Of a stretch of 64,000 bases of DNA, positions 27,601 through 34,246 are shown one piece after another. This stretch comes from Chitinophagaceae bacterium UBA1930. GTDB lineage: Bacteria > Bacteroidota > Bacteroidia > Chitinophagales > Chitinophagaceae. The translations under genes and the position numbers were made by a program. Under the pieces are notes generated by a model. It was not told the origin of the DNA. It ran no database searches and saw only the letters and a list, made by a program, of their open reading frames with translations. The stretch is from the NCBI GenBank assembly GCA_002337145.1, contig DDFK01000002.1, forward strand, positions 1,150,490-1,214,489, written 5' to 3'. Numbering within the stretch: the stretch's first letter is position 1; each line of letters starts with the position of its first letter.

Positions 27601-28061
27601 ACAAAGTGGATAAAATGATGCTGGAAGAGAACTTTGGTTACGGACAGGTAAGCCGTGGCAACCAACATAACAGGAACTCACTCCGCTTCCTTGCTGCTGC
27701 GTATGCAGCGGATGACAAGGACCTTGCTGCAAAAGTAAACAAGGCATTAAAGAAAGACCTAGACCAGCAACAGAACTATTATGTTTCGTTGGGTGATGGT
27801 AAAATTGACAGGAAAGCTTACGACAAACTGATCAAGGAATACCTGATGCGTTACAGTATGGCACGCACAAGACAGGACCAGATATCTGCCGACCAGATGC
27901 TGGAAAACAACTTGACCAGCCTGCAGATGAAAATGGTGGATGACATACGTACCAGCTATAGCATGTTGCTTGAACTGGACGAGATGGAAAAGAACTACAT
28001 CAATCCACAAAAGCCGGCAAGTCTTGAAAAGCCCGTAGATTCTGCATCTACCCCTAAGTAA
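24657..28061 (+). CDS. DUF2723 / glycosyltransferase family 117 membrane protein
   Basis: An 1134-residue protein with about 12 to 14 membrane helices in its first 660 residues and a soluble C-terminal part. The N-terminal loop after TM1 has the family's conserved LWDCGEFVSSCFKVQIPHPP, the place of the catalytic acid in GT-C-fold protein mannosyltransferases. A second conserved block, FSFGDNDTYPLWYAQEVEG, opens the C-terminal domain, which ends with helical repeats. The family is predicted to transfer sugars from lipid carriers to exported proteins, as in Bacteroidota O-glycosylation. Donor and target are not known. A very strong terminator follows. Confidence 0.88.
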   Translation: MNFKKTNNIVGWIVCLIACSTYILTAEAGGSLWDCGEFVSSCFKVQIPHPPGAPMFVLLGRFFIILFGNDPLTAAKAVNIMSALASGFTILFLFWSITHFARRIVHTDTSKALTTSQIWSIMGAGAVGALAYTFSDSFWYSAVEGEVYAMSSFFTALVFWAILKWEHQADEKGADKWIVFIFFMMGLSIGVHLLNLLTIPAIVMVYYFRKADSFNYKAIRKWFVILTAIGGAVGFFGALVLANGDASDRVAMDPTIAGLVIFGAAIGIGLLYFIESIGKKKKEYYGGMYIFFLLGCVITGVVQVGVIQYSIKTAGAFDRVFVNNMHLPFFSGFTFFFVLLAVLVWFGLSYAGKKGWYYLRLGLWCFTFMLIGYSTYLTTMIRSNADTAVDMYNVDNPISLVGYLGRDQYGDFPLLYGQKFTARPSDSKEGAVKYQKGKTNYVEIGKDFHYVYAQEDKMVFPRVWDASNDQYHQDYYATFLGINKNRDGSFDKEPTQIDNIHFFLGYQLNFMYFRYFMWNFAGKQDDVQGTYLGNVRDGNWISGISFIDNMRLGEQSQLPDSLKKNKAHNTLFMLPFILGVLGFFYHLKRKGSDAFVNFLLFFFTGIAIVIYLNQAGNQPRERDYAYVGSFYAFAVWIGLGVLQVKDWLGKMLSQTTASTLATAVCLLAVPVLMAQQEWDDHDRSKKQLARDLAKDYLESCDKNAILFSFGDNDTYPLWYAQEVEGIRPDIRVINYSLLGIDWYINQLRYKVNQSDSIDVIWSADQIEGRKRDYIQYVPKPGFPENSYYDLYDLMKNYVGSDNPKYMDDSRGELLNSYPVKKVSVPVDRSVVTKNGTVTATDTAIVSELKFDIPKNLLQKNDLALLNIIAANKWKRPIYFTNNSPYQIGLGFEKYLRMDGLSYRLVPVENTNLSEKGDWPFVNTDWAYSKMLKDFAFGNAELKGVYYDEENRRHLNSIRDAYTDLAMDLVHRNRKEDARKALNKVDKMMLEENFGYGQVSRGNQHNRNSLRFLAAAYAADDKDLAAKVNKALKKDLDQQQNYYVSLGDGKIDRKAYDKLIKEYLMRYSMARTRQDQISADQMLENNLTSLQMKMVDDIRTSYSMLLELDEMEKNYINPQKPASLEKPVDSASTPK

Positions 28062-28083
28062 GCAGTTAAATTACTGATATCGA

Positions 28084-28125
28084 AACATCCCGTTCAACGC
28101 AATTGCTGAACGGGATGTTTTTTTT
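28084..28125 (+). terminator. Terminator after the GT117 gene
   Basis: Perfect 13-bp stem AACATCCCGTTCA/TGAACGGGATGTT, 10-base loop, then eight T's. Confidence 0.95.
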
Positions 28126-28146
28126 ATGCAACTTTATGTATGGAAA

Positions 28147-28252
28147 TTAACTGGTTAATTGGTTGAGTAGTTTATTGGTAAAACATTTGTTGCAAGCAAA
28201 CTTATTCTACCAAACTTGTCACCAATAAACCAATAACGAATTAACTAGTTAA
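28147..28252. repeat. Long imperfect inverted repeat without a gene
   Basis: The left arm at 28147-28179 (TTAACTGGTTAATTGG then TTTATTGGT) pairs with the right arm at 28221-28252 (ACCAATAAACCAATAA then AATTAACTAGTTAA) with about five mismatches over roughly 32 bases. The loop is 41 bases. The arms are simple TTAAC/CCAAT text, like that at other borders in this window. It ends 26 bases before the VWA gene start. Confidence 0.65.
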
Positions 28253-28277
28253 CCAATAAACTATTTAACCTCTTACC

Positions 28278-29375
28278 ATGTTAGGACACCGTTTTATAAA
28301 CTTCAATCCACAAGAAAATGCCAAGAGCAAGTTTGAACAGATGCTCGATATTTTCATGCAATTGCTCACCTATACCAATGGTGATGCAGGCGAAGCATTG
28401 AGCTGGATGAATGAACTGGATAATCAATACAAGTTTACCGATAAGGATTACGGAATGGGCGACTTTATACAGGACCTGAAAGACAACGGCTATTTACAGG
28501 AAAACCCGGTAGATGGCACCATGAGCATTACGGGTAAAAGTGAACAAAGCATCCGCAAAAGAAGTCTAGAAGAAATCTTTGGCAAGCTCAAGAAAACCAA
28601 ACAGGGTAACCATCAAACATTTAAACATGGCCAGGGCGATGAAGTAAGTCCGGATACAAGGCCTTTTCAATTTGGCGATACATTGGAGCAGATTGATTTT
28701 ACCGAAAGCATCCGTAATGCACAAATCAATCACGGTGTGGAAAGTTTCAGGATGCAGGAAGATGATCTGCAGATAAGGGAAACCGATTTCAAAACGCAGA
28801 CATCTACTGTATTGATGATTGATATTTCGCACTCCATGATTTTGTATGGGGAAGACAGGATAACCCCGGCCAAAAAAGTAGCCATGGCATTGGCTGAACT
28901 GATACAGACAAAATACCCCAAAGACACATTGGATATTGTGGTATTTGGCAACGATGCTTGGACCATTGAAGTGAAGGACTTGCCTTACTTACAAGTTGGC
29001 CCTTATCACACCAACACCGTTGCGGGGCTTGAACTGGCGATGGATCTGCTACGCAGAAGAAAGAATCCGAACAAACAAATTTTCATGATCACAGATGGAA
29101 AGCCAACTTGTTTAAAAATAGGAGGCAAGTATTACAAAAACAGTTTTGGCCTTGACAGGAAAGTAGTGAACCGTTGCATTAACCTAGCGGCACAATGCAA
29201 GAAGCTCAAGATACCCATCACCACTTTCATGATTGCATCGGACCCTTACCTGCAAAGCTTTGTACAGGAATTTACCGAAATGAATAACGGTAAGGCATTT
29301 TTTGCTTCATTGGATAAATTGGGTGCGTTTATATTTAAAGATTTTGAAAGTGGGAAGAGGAAAACTGTTTACTAG
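28278..29375 (+). CDS. VWA-domain protein, partner of an AAA+ ATPase
   Basis: A 365-residue cytosolic protein. After a helical N-terminal half with a charged middle, residues 175-350 form a von Willebrand A domain with a perfect MIDAS start DISHSM (D182, S184, S186) and the later MITDGKP. No signal peptide is seen. Magnesium-chelatase-like AAA+ ATPases work with such proteins as a motor-adaptor pair, and the matching ATPase gene is the next gene in the same direction, apart from the inserted GxxExxY cassette. The target remodelled by the pair is unknown. Confidence 0.85.
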   Translation: MLGHRFINFNPQENAKSKFEQMLDIFMQLLTYTNGDAGEALSWMNELDNQYKFTDKDYGMGDFIQDLKDNGYLQENPVDGTMSITGKSEQSIRKRSLEEIFGKLKKTKQGNHQTFKHGQGDEVSPDTRPFQFGDTLEQIDFTESIRNAQINHGVESFRMQEDDLQIRETDFKTQTSTVLMIDISHSMILYGEDRITPAKKVAMALAELIQTKYPKDTLDIVVFGNDAWTIEVKDLPYLQVGPYHTNTVAGLELAMDLLRRRKNPNKQIFMITDGKPTCLKIGGKYYKNSFGLDRKVVNRCINLAAQCKKLKIPITTFMIASDPYLQSFVQEFTEMNNGKAFFASLDKLGAFIFKDFESGKRKTVY

Positions 29376-29390
29376 AAATTGAGCAATATA

Positions 29391-29893
29391 ATTTTACCAC
29401 AAAGGCACGAAGACACAAAGTAGAAAAACTTTGTTTTTCGGTATTATAATTCAGAATAAAATATTTTGAATGTCATATATCCATTTATCGCAACGTGAAG
29501 AATGGCTTGCTAAGGAAATTGTTGATTGTGCTTATAAAGTACACAAAGAACTTGGACCCGGCCTTTTAGAAAAAGTATATGAAGCCTGTTTCTGTTATGA
29601 ATTGGAGAAGCGGAACATTCTTTATAAGAGGCAACAACCAATAAAGATCATATACGACGGTAAAATTTTTGATGAAGGTTTTACTGCCGATGTATTGGTA
29701 GATGATTTAGTGATTTGCGAACTCAAATCTGTCGTAGAAGTCAATCCCGTTTGGCAAGCACAAGTTATAAGTCATCTTAAGTTAACAAAACTTAGATTGG
29801 GATTTCTGATCAACTTTAATGTTCCACTTATAAAAGATGGGATAAAACGATTTATCGTTTAATCTTTGTGTCTTCGTGTCTTGATGGTAAAAT
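29391..29893. mobile_element. Inverted-repeat-bounded cassette carrying a GxxExxY gene
   Basis: Left end 29391-29420, starting ATTTTACCACAAAGG and ending CACGAAGACACAAAG, and right end 29864-29893, starting CTTTGTGTCTTCGTG and ending GATGGTAAAAT, are inverted copies. The 29-base core matches at 26 positions and the outer base also pairs. The gene inside ends 1 base before the right repeat. The unit separates two genes that otherwise look like an operon, which supports insertion. No transposase is present, so how it would move is unknown. Confidence 0.55.
29470..29862 (+). CDS. GxxExxY-family protein
   Basis: A 130-residue protein with the defining motif GLLEKVY (G31, E34, Y37), preceded by IVDCAYKVHKELGPG. 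The second half has D74 and E84-x-K86 in FTADVLVDDLVICELKS, then WQAQVISHL, a PD-(D/E)xK-like nuclease fold that ends LGFLINFN. Members are widespread and often sit next to repeats, but no function has been proven. This copy is enclosed by inverted repeats and lies between the VWA and ATPase genes. Confidence 0.92.
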   Translation: MSYIHLSQREEWLAKEIVDCAYKVHKELGPGLLEKVYEACFCYELEKRNILYKRQQPIKIIYDGKIFDEGFTADVLVDDLVICELKSVVEVNPVWQAQVISHLKLTKLRLGFLINFNVPLIKDGIKRFIV

Positions 29894-29970
29894 AAACAGT
29901 ACCATGTTGTACAAATACTTAACGCAACAATATTTATTGGTTATAAAAAAACAAAGTATAAAATAAAAAT

Positions 29971-31521
29971 ATGGATATAAGTAAAATTGCAACACTAGGC
30001 GAACTAAAGAAAAGTGGTTACAAACCACTAAGCATTAAAGAAGAAGTAAGAAAAAACTTAATCGGTAAAATCCAATCAAAAGAAAATCCGTTTACAGGTA
30101 TCATTGGTTATGAAGACACTGTTATACCTGATACGGAAAGGGCACTGCTCAGCCGTCACAATATTTTATTCTTGGGCTTGCGTGGACAGGCCAAAACAAG
30201 GATGGCCAGACAAATGGTGGAGCTGTTGGACGAATACATTCCCATTATTGCAGGTAGTGAAGTAAATGATGATCCATTAAATCCCTTAAGCAAATTTGCC
30301 AAAGACTTAATTGCAGAACATGCCGATGAAACGCCCATTAAATGGATACATAGAAGTGAACGTTATGGCGAGAAACTGGCAACACCCGATGTAAGCGTTG
30401 CCGATTTGATTGGTGATATAGACCCTATTAAAGCAGCCAATCTAAAGCTCAGTTTTGCTGATGAACGTGTGATACATTACGGCATCATTCCACGAAGCAA
30501 CCGTTGCATTTTCGTGATCAACGAAATACCCGATCTGCAAGCAAGGATACAGGTTGCCCTGTTCAATATTTTGGAAGAAGGTGATATACAGATACGTGGC
30601 TTTAAACTGCGTATGCCATTGGACATATTGTTTGTGTTTACCGCTAACCCCGAAGACTACACCAATCGTGGCAGCATTGTAACGCCTTTAAAAGACAGGA
30701 TACAGAGCCAGATACTGACACATTACCCCAAAGACATAGAAACATCTTTGGCCATTACCGAACAGGAAGCCGCCATTATTGATGAACAGAAAGACAAAGT
30801 TGCCGTAAGCGACCTGGTAAAACGTTTAATAGAGCAAGTTGCTTTTGAAGCAAGGAACAATGAATACGTTGACAAGAAAAGTGGTGTAAGTGCAAGGCTT
30901 ACCATTGCTGCGTTTGAGAATGCAGTAAGCAGTGCAGAAAGACGTGCCATTATTCACAACGAACAAAAGACACTGGTTTGGATAAGCGATTTGATAGGGG
31001 TGATACCTTCCATTACTGGCAAGATAGAATTAGTGTATGAAGGCGAGCAAGAAGGTCCATACCAGGTTGCAGTGAATCTATTGGAGAAAAGCATCCGTAC
31101 ACAGTTCATCCAATATTTCCCTAATCCTGAGCAAGCAAAAAAAAGAAAGGCTACTGGCAAGAAATCAATGGAAGAAAGGGAACCCGAAAACCCATACAAG
31201 CAGATTACCCGTTGGTTTGATGCAGGCAACCATATAGACCTGTTACTTGACATGAAAGACGAAACAAAGATCCAGACACTGTACAAAGTAGATGGATTGT
31301 ATGGACTGGTAAAGAAACTGTATCCCGCAGCCAACGATACGGAGAATGCTTTGTTGATGGAATTTGTATTGCATGGATTGTCATCCTATTCACTCATCAG
31401 CAAAAAAATGATTGAGGGCAGGATCGAGTTCAAAGATCTGATGGGCAGCATGATGAACCTTGGCAGCATGAATTTTGGTGCAGAGGAAGATGATGAATTT
31501 AATGAAGACGATTTTAAATAA
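29971..31521 (+). CDS. Magnesium-chelatase/MoxR-like AAA+ ATPase
   Basis: A 516-residue cytosolic ATPase. Walker A is GLRGQAKTR, Walker B is CIFVINEIPDL with Glu, and the sensor/pore region is VFTANPEDYTNRGSIVTPLKDR, as in ChlI/BchI-type subunits. The C-terminal third adds a helical lid and an acidic tail. It pairs with the VWA protein at 28278 as motor and adaptor. No chlorophyll or cobalamin gene is present, so a chelatase reaction is unlikely; related pairs remodel or activate protein complexes. The 40-base palindrome at the stop codon ends the unit. Confidence 0.88.
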   Translation: MDISKIATLGELKKSGYKPLSIKEEVRKNLIGKIQSKENPFTGIIGYEDTVIPDTERALLSRHNILFLGLRGQAKTRMARQMVELLDEYIPIIAGSEVNDDPLNPLSKFAKDLIAEHADETPIKWIHRSERYGEKLATPDVSVADLIGDIDPIKAANLKLSFADERVIHYGIIPRSNRCIFVINEIPDLQARIQVALFNILEEGDIQIRGFKLRMPLDILFVFTANPEDYTNRGSIVTPLKDRIQSQILTHYPKDIETSLAITEQEAAIIDEQKDKVAVSDLVKRLIEQVAFEARNNEYVDKKSGVSARLTIAAFENAVSSAERRAIIHNEQKTLVWISDLIGVIPSITGKIELVYEGEQEGPYQVAVNLLEKSIRTQFIQYFPNPEQAKKRKATGKKSMEEREPENPYKQITRWFDAGNHIDLLLDMKDETKIQTLYKVDGLYGLVKKLYPAANDTENALLMEFVLHGLSSYSLISKKMIEGRIEFKDLMGSMMNLGSMNFGAEEDDEFNEDDFK

Positions 31522-31561
31522 ATAAAAGCGGCGATTGAAATTTCAATCGCCGCTTTTATTT
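31520..31561. terminator. Perfect 42-base palindrome, bidirectional terminator
   Basis: The two 21-base arms (inner part AAGCGGCGATTGAAA / TTTCAATCGCCGCTT, outer part AT-rich) match exactly. It fills the whole gap between the convergent ATPase and murB genes and touches both stop codons. Confidence 0.9.
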
Positions 31562-32580
31562 CATATAATATTCACTTCCCGCTCCAACTGTACATCAAAC
31601 TTTGCTTTTACAGATTGCAGTATATCTTCACTTAAGTCATAGATTTCTTTGCCTGTTGCATGGCCATAATTCACTAGCACCAATGCCTGTTTTGCATGGC
31701 AGCCGGCATCGTTCTTCCTGAAACCTTTCCAGCCACATTGTTCTATCAACCAGCCTGCAGCCAGCTTGGTATAACCATCCTTATCGGCATAACCCGGCAT
31801 GGAAGGGAACTCATCTTGCAATAATTGGAATTTGGGATTTTCAACCTTGGGATTTTTAAAGAAGCTTCCAGCATTGCCAATCTCTTTAGGGTTGGGCAGT
31901 TTGGAAGAACGTATGTTGATTACCGCTTGCGATATGTTGCGTATGGAAACCTCTTTCACCTGCATCTGCTCCAGTTCCTGTTCTATGGCCCCGTATGACG
32001 TATTGAATATTGGTTGCTTGTTGAGTTTATAAGTAACATTCAATATCACAAATTCATCTTTGTACTTTTTTTTAAAAACACTTTCACGGTAACCGAACGC
32101 ACAGTCATTTAAAGAGAAGGTCACCACTTTTTTATCATGAATATGATAAGCTTCCAGTTCATGAAACACATCTTTTATCTCTACGCCATAAGCCCCGATA
32201 TTCTGCATAGGGCTTGCACCTACATTGCCTGGTATCAAACTTAAATTTTCAACACCTGCATAATTCTTGTCAATGCAATGCAATACAAAGGAATGCCATT
32301 GTTCACCTGCTGCCGCTTTCACATATACATGATCCGCATCTTCCTGTACAAGTTCAATCCCTTTCAATGCATTTTTTAAAACAAGTCCATCAAAATTTTT
32401 GGTAAACAATATATTGCTGCCACCACCAAGAATTAAAGTTGGAGGTTTAAGGTTTGAAGTGTGAAGTGCAAGAAGCTCTTGCAGTTCATTTACGTTTGCA
32501 AATGGTGCAAATGATTTTGCAAATACATCAATGCCGAATGTGTTGTATGGTTTAAGTGAAATATTTTCCTGTATAAGCAT
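31561..32580 (-). CDS. murB: UDP-N-acetylmuramate dehydrogenase
   Basis: MurB reduces enolpyruvyl-UDP-GlcNAc to UDP-N-acetylmuramate with NADPH and FAD, an essential cytosolic step of peptidoglycan synthesis. FAD-binding motifs ILGGGSNILF and NIGAYGVEIKDV are clear; the catalytic Ser is in GNAGSFFKNP and the C-terminal acid region is in YGHATGKEIYDL. At 339 residues with an insertion around YKLNKQPIF it is the longer, E. coli-like type I form. It is not in a dcw cluster here; a Nudix gene lies upstream on the same strand. Confidence 0.96.
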   Translation of the reverse strand: MLIQENISLKPYNTFGIDVFAKSFAPFANVNELQELLALHTSNLKPPTLILGGGSNILFTKNFDGLVLKNALKGIELVQEDADHVYVKAAAGEQWHSFVLHCIDKNYAGVENLSLIPGNVGASPMQNIGAYGVEIKDVFHELEAYHIHDKKVVTFSLNDCAFGYRESVFKKKYKDEFVILNVTYKLNKQPIFNTSYGAIEQELEQMQVKEVSIRNISQAVINIRSSKLPNPKEIGNAGSFFKNPKVENPKFQLLQDEFPSMPGYADKDGYTKLAAGWLIEQCGWKGFRKNDAGCHAKQALVLVNYGHATGKEIYDLSEDILQSVKAKFDVQLEREVNII

Positions 32581-32615
32581 GTGTATAAGTAAGTGTTTTG
32601 TTTGATGACTGGCGA

Positions 32616-33023
32616 CTAACTGTAAAATTTTGCTACGATCTCTTGGATGCTCTCATAGCTTTTGTTGAGATAACCTGCAAGTTCCTTGCTGCCCACCCAT
32701 TTTATAGCTTCAATGTCTTCGGCCGTTTGCGGTGTAAGTACCGGGTTGCCCTTTACCTGCATGGCATACCACCAGGTTTCTTTGGTTACGGTTTCGTTGA
32801 TCCATTTGTCAAAATATTCATGGTAGGTTTTGCCAACCAGTTTGCCCAATATTAAATGTGTGGCACCTGTTTCTTCTTCCACTTCACGCAGGGCACAGGC
32901 TTCTATGGTTTCGCCTTCGTCCAGCTTGCCCTTGGGGAGGTCCCAATAGCCACGGCGGAAAATCATCATCAGCTCATCCTGTTCATTTGTAACCAAGCCA
33001 CCTGCGGCAACAATTGTTTTCAT
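32616..33023 (-). CDS. Nudix hydrolase
   Basis: A 135-residue hydrolase of nucleoside-diphosphate-linked compounds. The Nudix box is complete: GKLDEGETIEACALREVEEE then TG, with the metal-binding REVEEE. The substrate cannot be told from the sequence. It lies 35 bases upstream of murB and could share its transcript. Its start region is followed upstream by quasi-repeat text (GTGTACGAATGTACAAGAAT near 33040) and by divergent pyrE. Confidence 0.93.
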   Translation of the reverse strand: MKTIVAAGGLVTNEQDELMMIFRRGYWDLPKGKLDEGETIEACALREVEEETGATHLILGKLVGKTYHEYFDKWINETVTKETWWYAMQVKGNPVLTPQTAEDIEAIKWVGSKELAGYLNKSYESIQEIVAKFYS

Positions 33024-33087
33024 CTGTATTTTTTATGAATGTGTACGAATGTACAAGAATTAATAAATTCAACTTTATCTTAGCGGC

Positions 33088-33720
33088 ATGACAAACGAAA
33101 AAGCCGTTGCCGAAAAACTGCTACAGGTACAGGCAGTAAAGCTTAGCCCCGAAAAACCTTTTACATGGGCAAGTGGCTGGAAGAGCCCCATCTATTGCGA
33201 TAACAGAAAGGTACTGGGTTTCCCATTTATCAGGGACTTCATAAAAAGCGAAATGTGCAATGTGGTGTTCGAAAAATTTCCTGAAGCCGAACTGCTTGCC
33301 GGCGTTGCAACAGCAGGCATTGCATGGGGTGCAATGGCAGCAGACCAATTGAAACTGCCCTATATCTATGTGCGTCCCAAACCAAAGGAACATGGCTTGG
33401 GCAACCAGATAGAAGGTGCTTACAAAGAAGCACAAAAAGTAGTGGTAATCGAAGACCTGATTTCAACAGGTAAAAGCAGCCTGCAAGTGGTAGATGTGTT
33501 GAAGGAAGCAGGTATGGAAGTTGTGGGTATGGTATCCATATTTACGTATGGTTTTGATGTTGCAGACAAGGCTTTTGCCAACGCCAATATCAGCTACCAC
33601 TCACTCACCAACTATCCTACACTCATCAGTTTGGCTGTAGAAAAAGGCATTGTTTCTGCCGAAACAGAATCCCTGTTGCTTGACTGGCGGAAAGACCCAG
33701 CTACTTGGCAAGGTGTTTGA
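33088..33720 (+). CDS. pyrE: Orotate phosphoribosyltransferase
   Basis: PyrE joins orotate and PRPP to give orotidine 5'-monophosphate in pyrimidine synthesis. The product is 210 residues, normal for the family. The PRPP-binding motif is VVVIEDLISTGKSS, and the flexible-loop region is KPKEHGLGNQIEG with its Lys and His. N-terminal substrate-contact residues lie in FTWASGWKSPIYCDNR. pyrR and pyrB are 24 kb away at 57-58 kb, so the pathway genes are scattered. A small HMA protein gene follows 35 bases downstream. Confidence 0.96.
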   Translation: MTNEKAVAEKLLQVQAVKLSPEKPFTWASGWKSPIYCDNRKVLGFPFIRDFIKSEMCNVVFEKFPEAELLAGVATAGIAWGAMAADQLKLPYIYVRPKPKEHGLGNQIEGAYKEAQKVVVIEDLISTGKSSLQVVDVLKEAGMEVVGMVSIFTYGFDVADKAFANANISYHSLTNYPTLISLAVEKGIVSAETESLLLDWRKDPATWQGV

Positions 33721-33755
33721 TTTCAATGTCTGTTCAATAATCTAAAAGTATAGCC

Positions 33756-34169
33756 ATGATAAAAAAAATCTTTCTGGTTGCATTTGGTGCCTTGCTATTG
33801 AATATGGCAGGTGCACAGGTCATGAGTGCAAAGTCGCAATGGGTAACCATTGTATCGGCAAACCTTAAATGCTGGGAATGCAAAGAACGTTTGGAAAAAT
33901 ATTTAATAGTGGAGAACAAATCCACTTTTGAAAACGGCATCCTTAAATGGACATTCAATGTTGCCCGGGGCGAAATGAAGCTATTGTACAACCCTGACAG
34001 GATAACGCCAGATGATATACGTGTTATTTTCAACAACGCAGGGTTTGATGCAGACAGCACCAAGGCCGAACCGGATGCGTATAAAAAACTGCCCCCAATT
34101 TGCAAACGTGTAGAAGATGGTGGCGGGCAAAAAAAAGGTGCACCACCTTGCCATATACAACCCAACTAA
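33756..34169 (+). CDS. Periplasmic heavy-metal-associated (HMA) domain protein
   Basis: A 137-residue protein with a signal peptide (cleavage near AGAQ, residue 21) and an HMA/MerP-like fold whose metal site is LKCWECKERL (C39, C42). The family binds soft metals such as copper through the two cysteines. The C-terminal tail DAYKKLPPICKR is shared with the protein at 41225 (EAYKNLPECCQY), so the two are paralogues. It follows pyrE, with no obvious functional link, and is ended by a terminator shared with the BlaR1-like gene. Confidence 0.82.
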   Translation: MIKKIFLVAFGALLLNMAGAQVMSAKSQWVTIVSANLKCWECKERLEKYLIVENKSTFENGILKWTFNVARGEMKLLYNPDRITPDDIRVIFNNAGFDADSTKAEPDAYKKLPPICKRVEDGGGQKKGAPPCHIQPN

Positions 34170-34191
34170 ATCATGAAATGACTTTATACAA

Positions 34192-34230
34192 AAAATGCCT
34201 TAACAAATTTGTTGAGGCATTTTGTTTTGT
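34192..34230. terminator. Terminator between HMA gene and the BlaR1-like gene
   Basis: A 16-bp stem AAAATGCCTTAACAAA/TTTGTTGAGGCATTTT (one G-T pair) then GTTTTGT. The A-rich left flank would allow use in both directions. Confidence 0.85.
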
Positions 34231-34246
34231 ATGAAGAAAACGGTCT

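Noticed and set aside
28147..28252. CRISPR-like array
   Set aside because: The repeats are inverted, imperfect and low-complexity, without regular spacers or cas genes.
29971..31521. True magnesium or cobalt chelatase
   Set aside because: The ATPase and VWA subunits are present but there is no large chelatase subunit or tetrapyrrole gene; a general MoxR-like pair is more likely.
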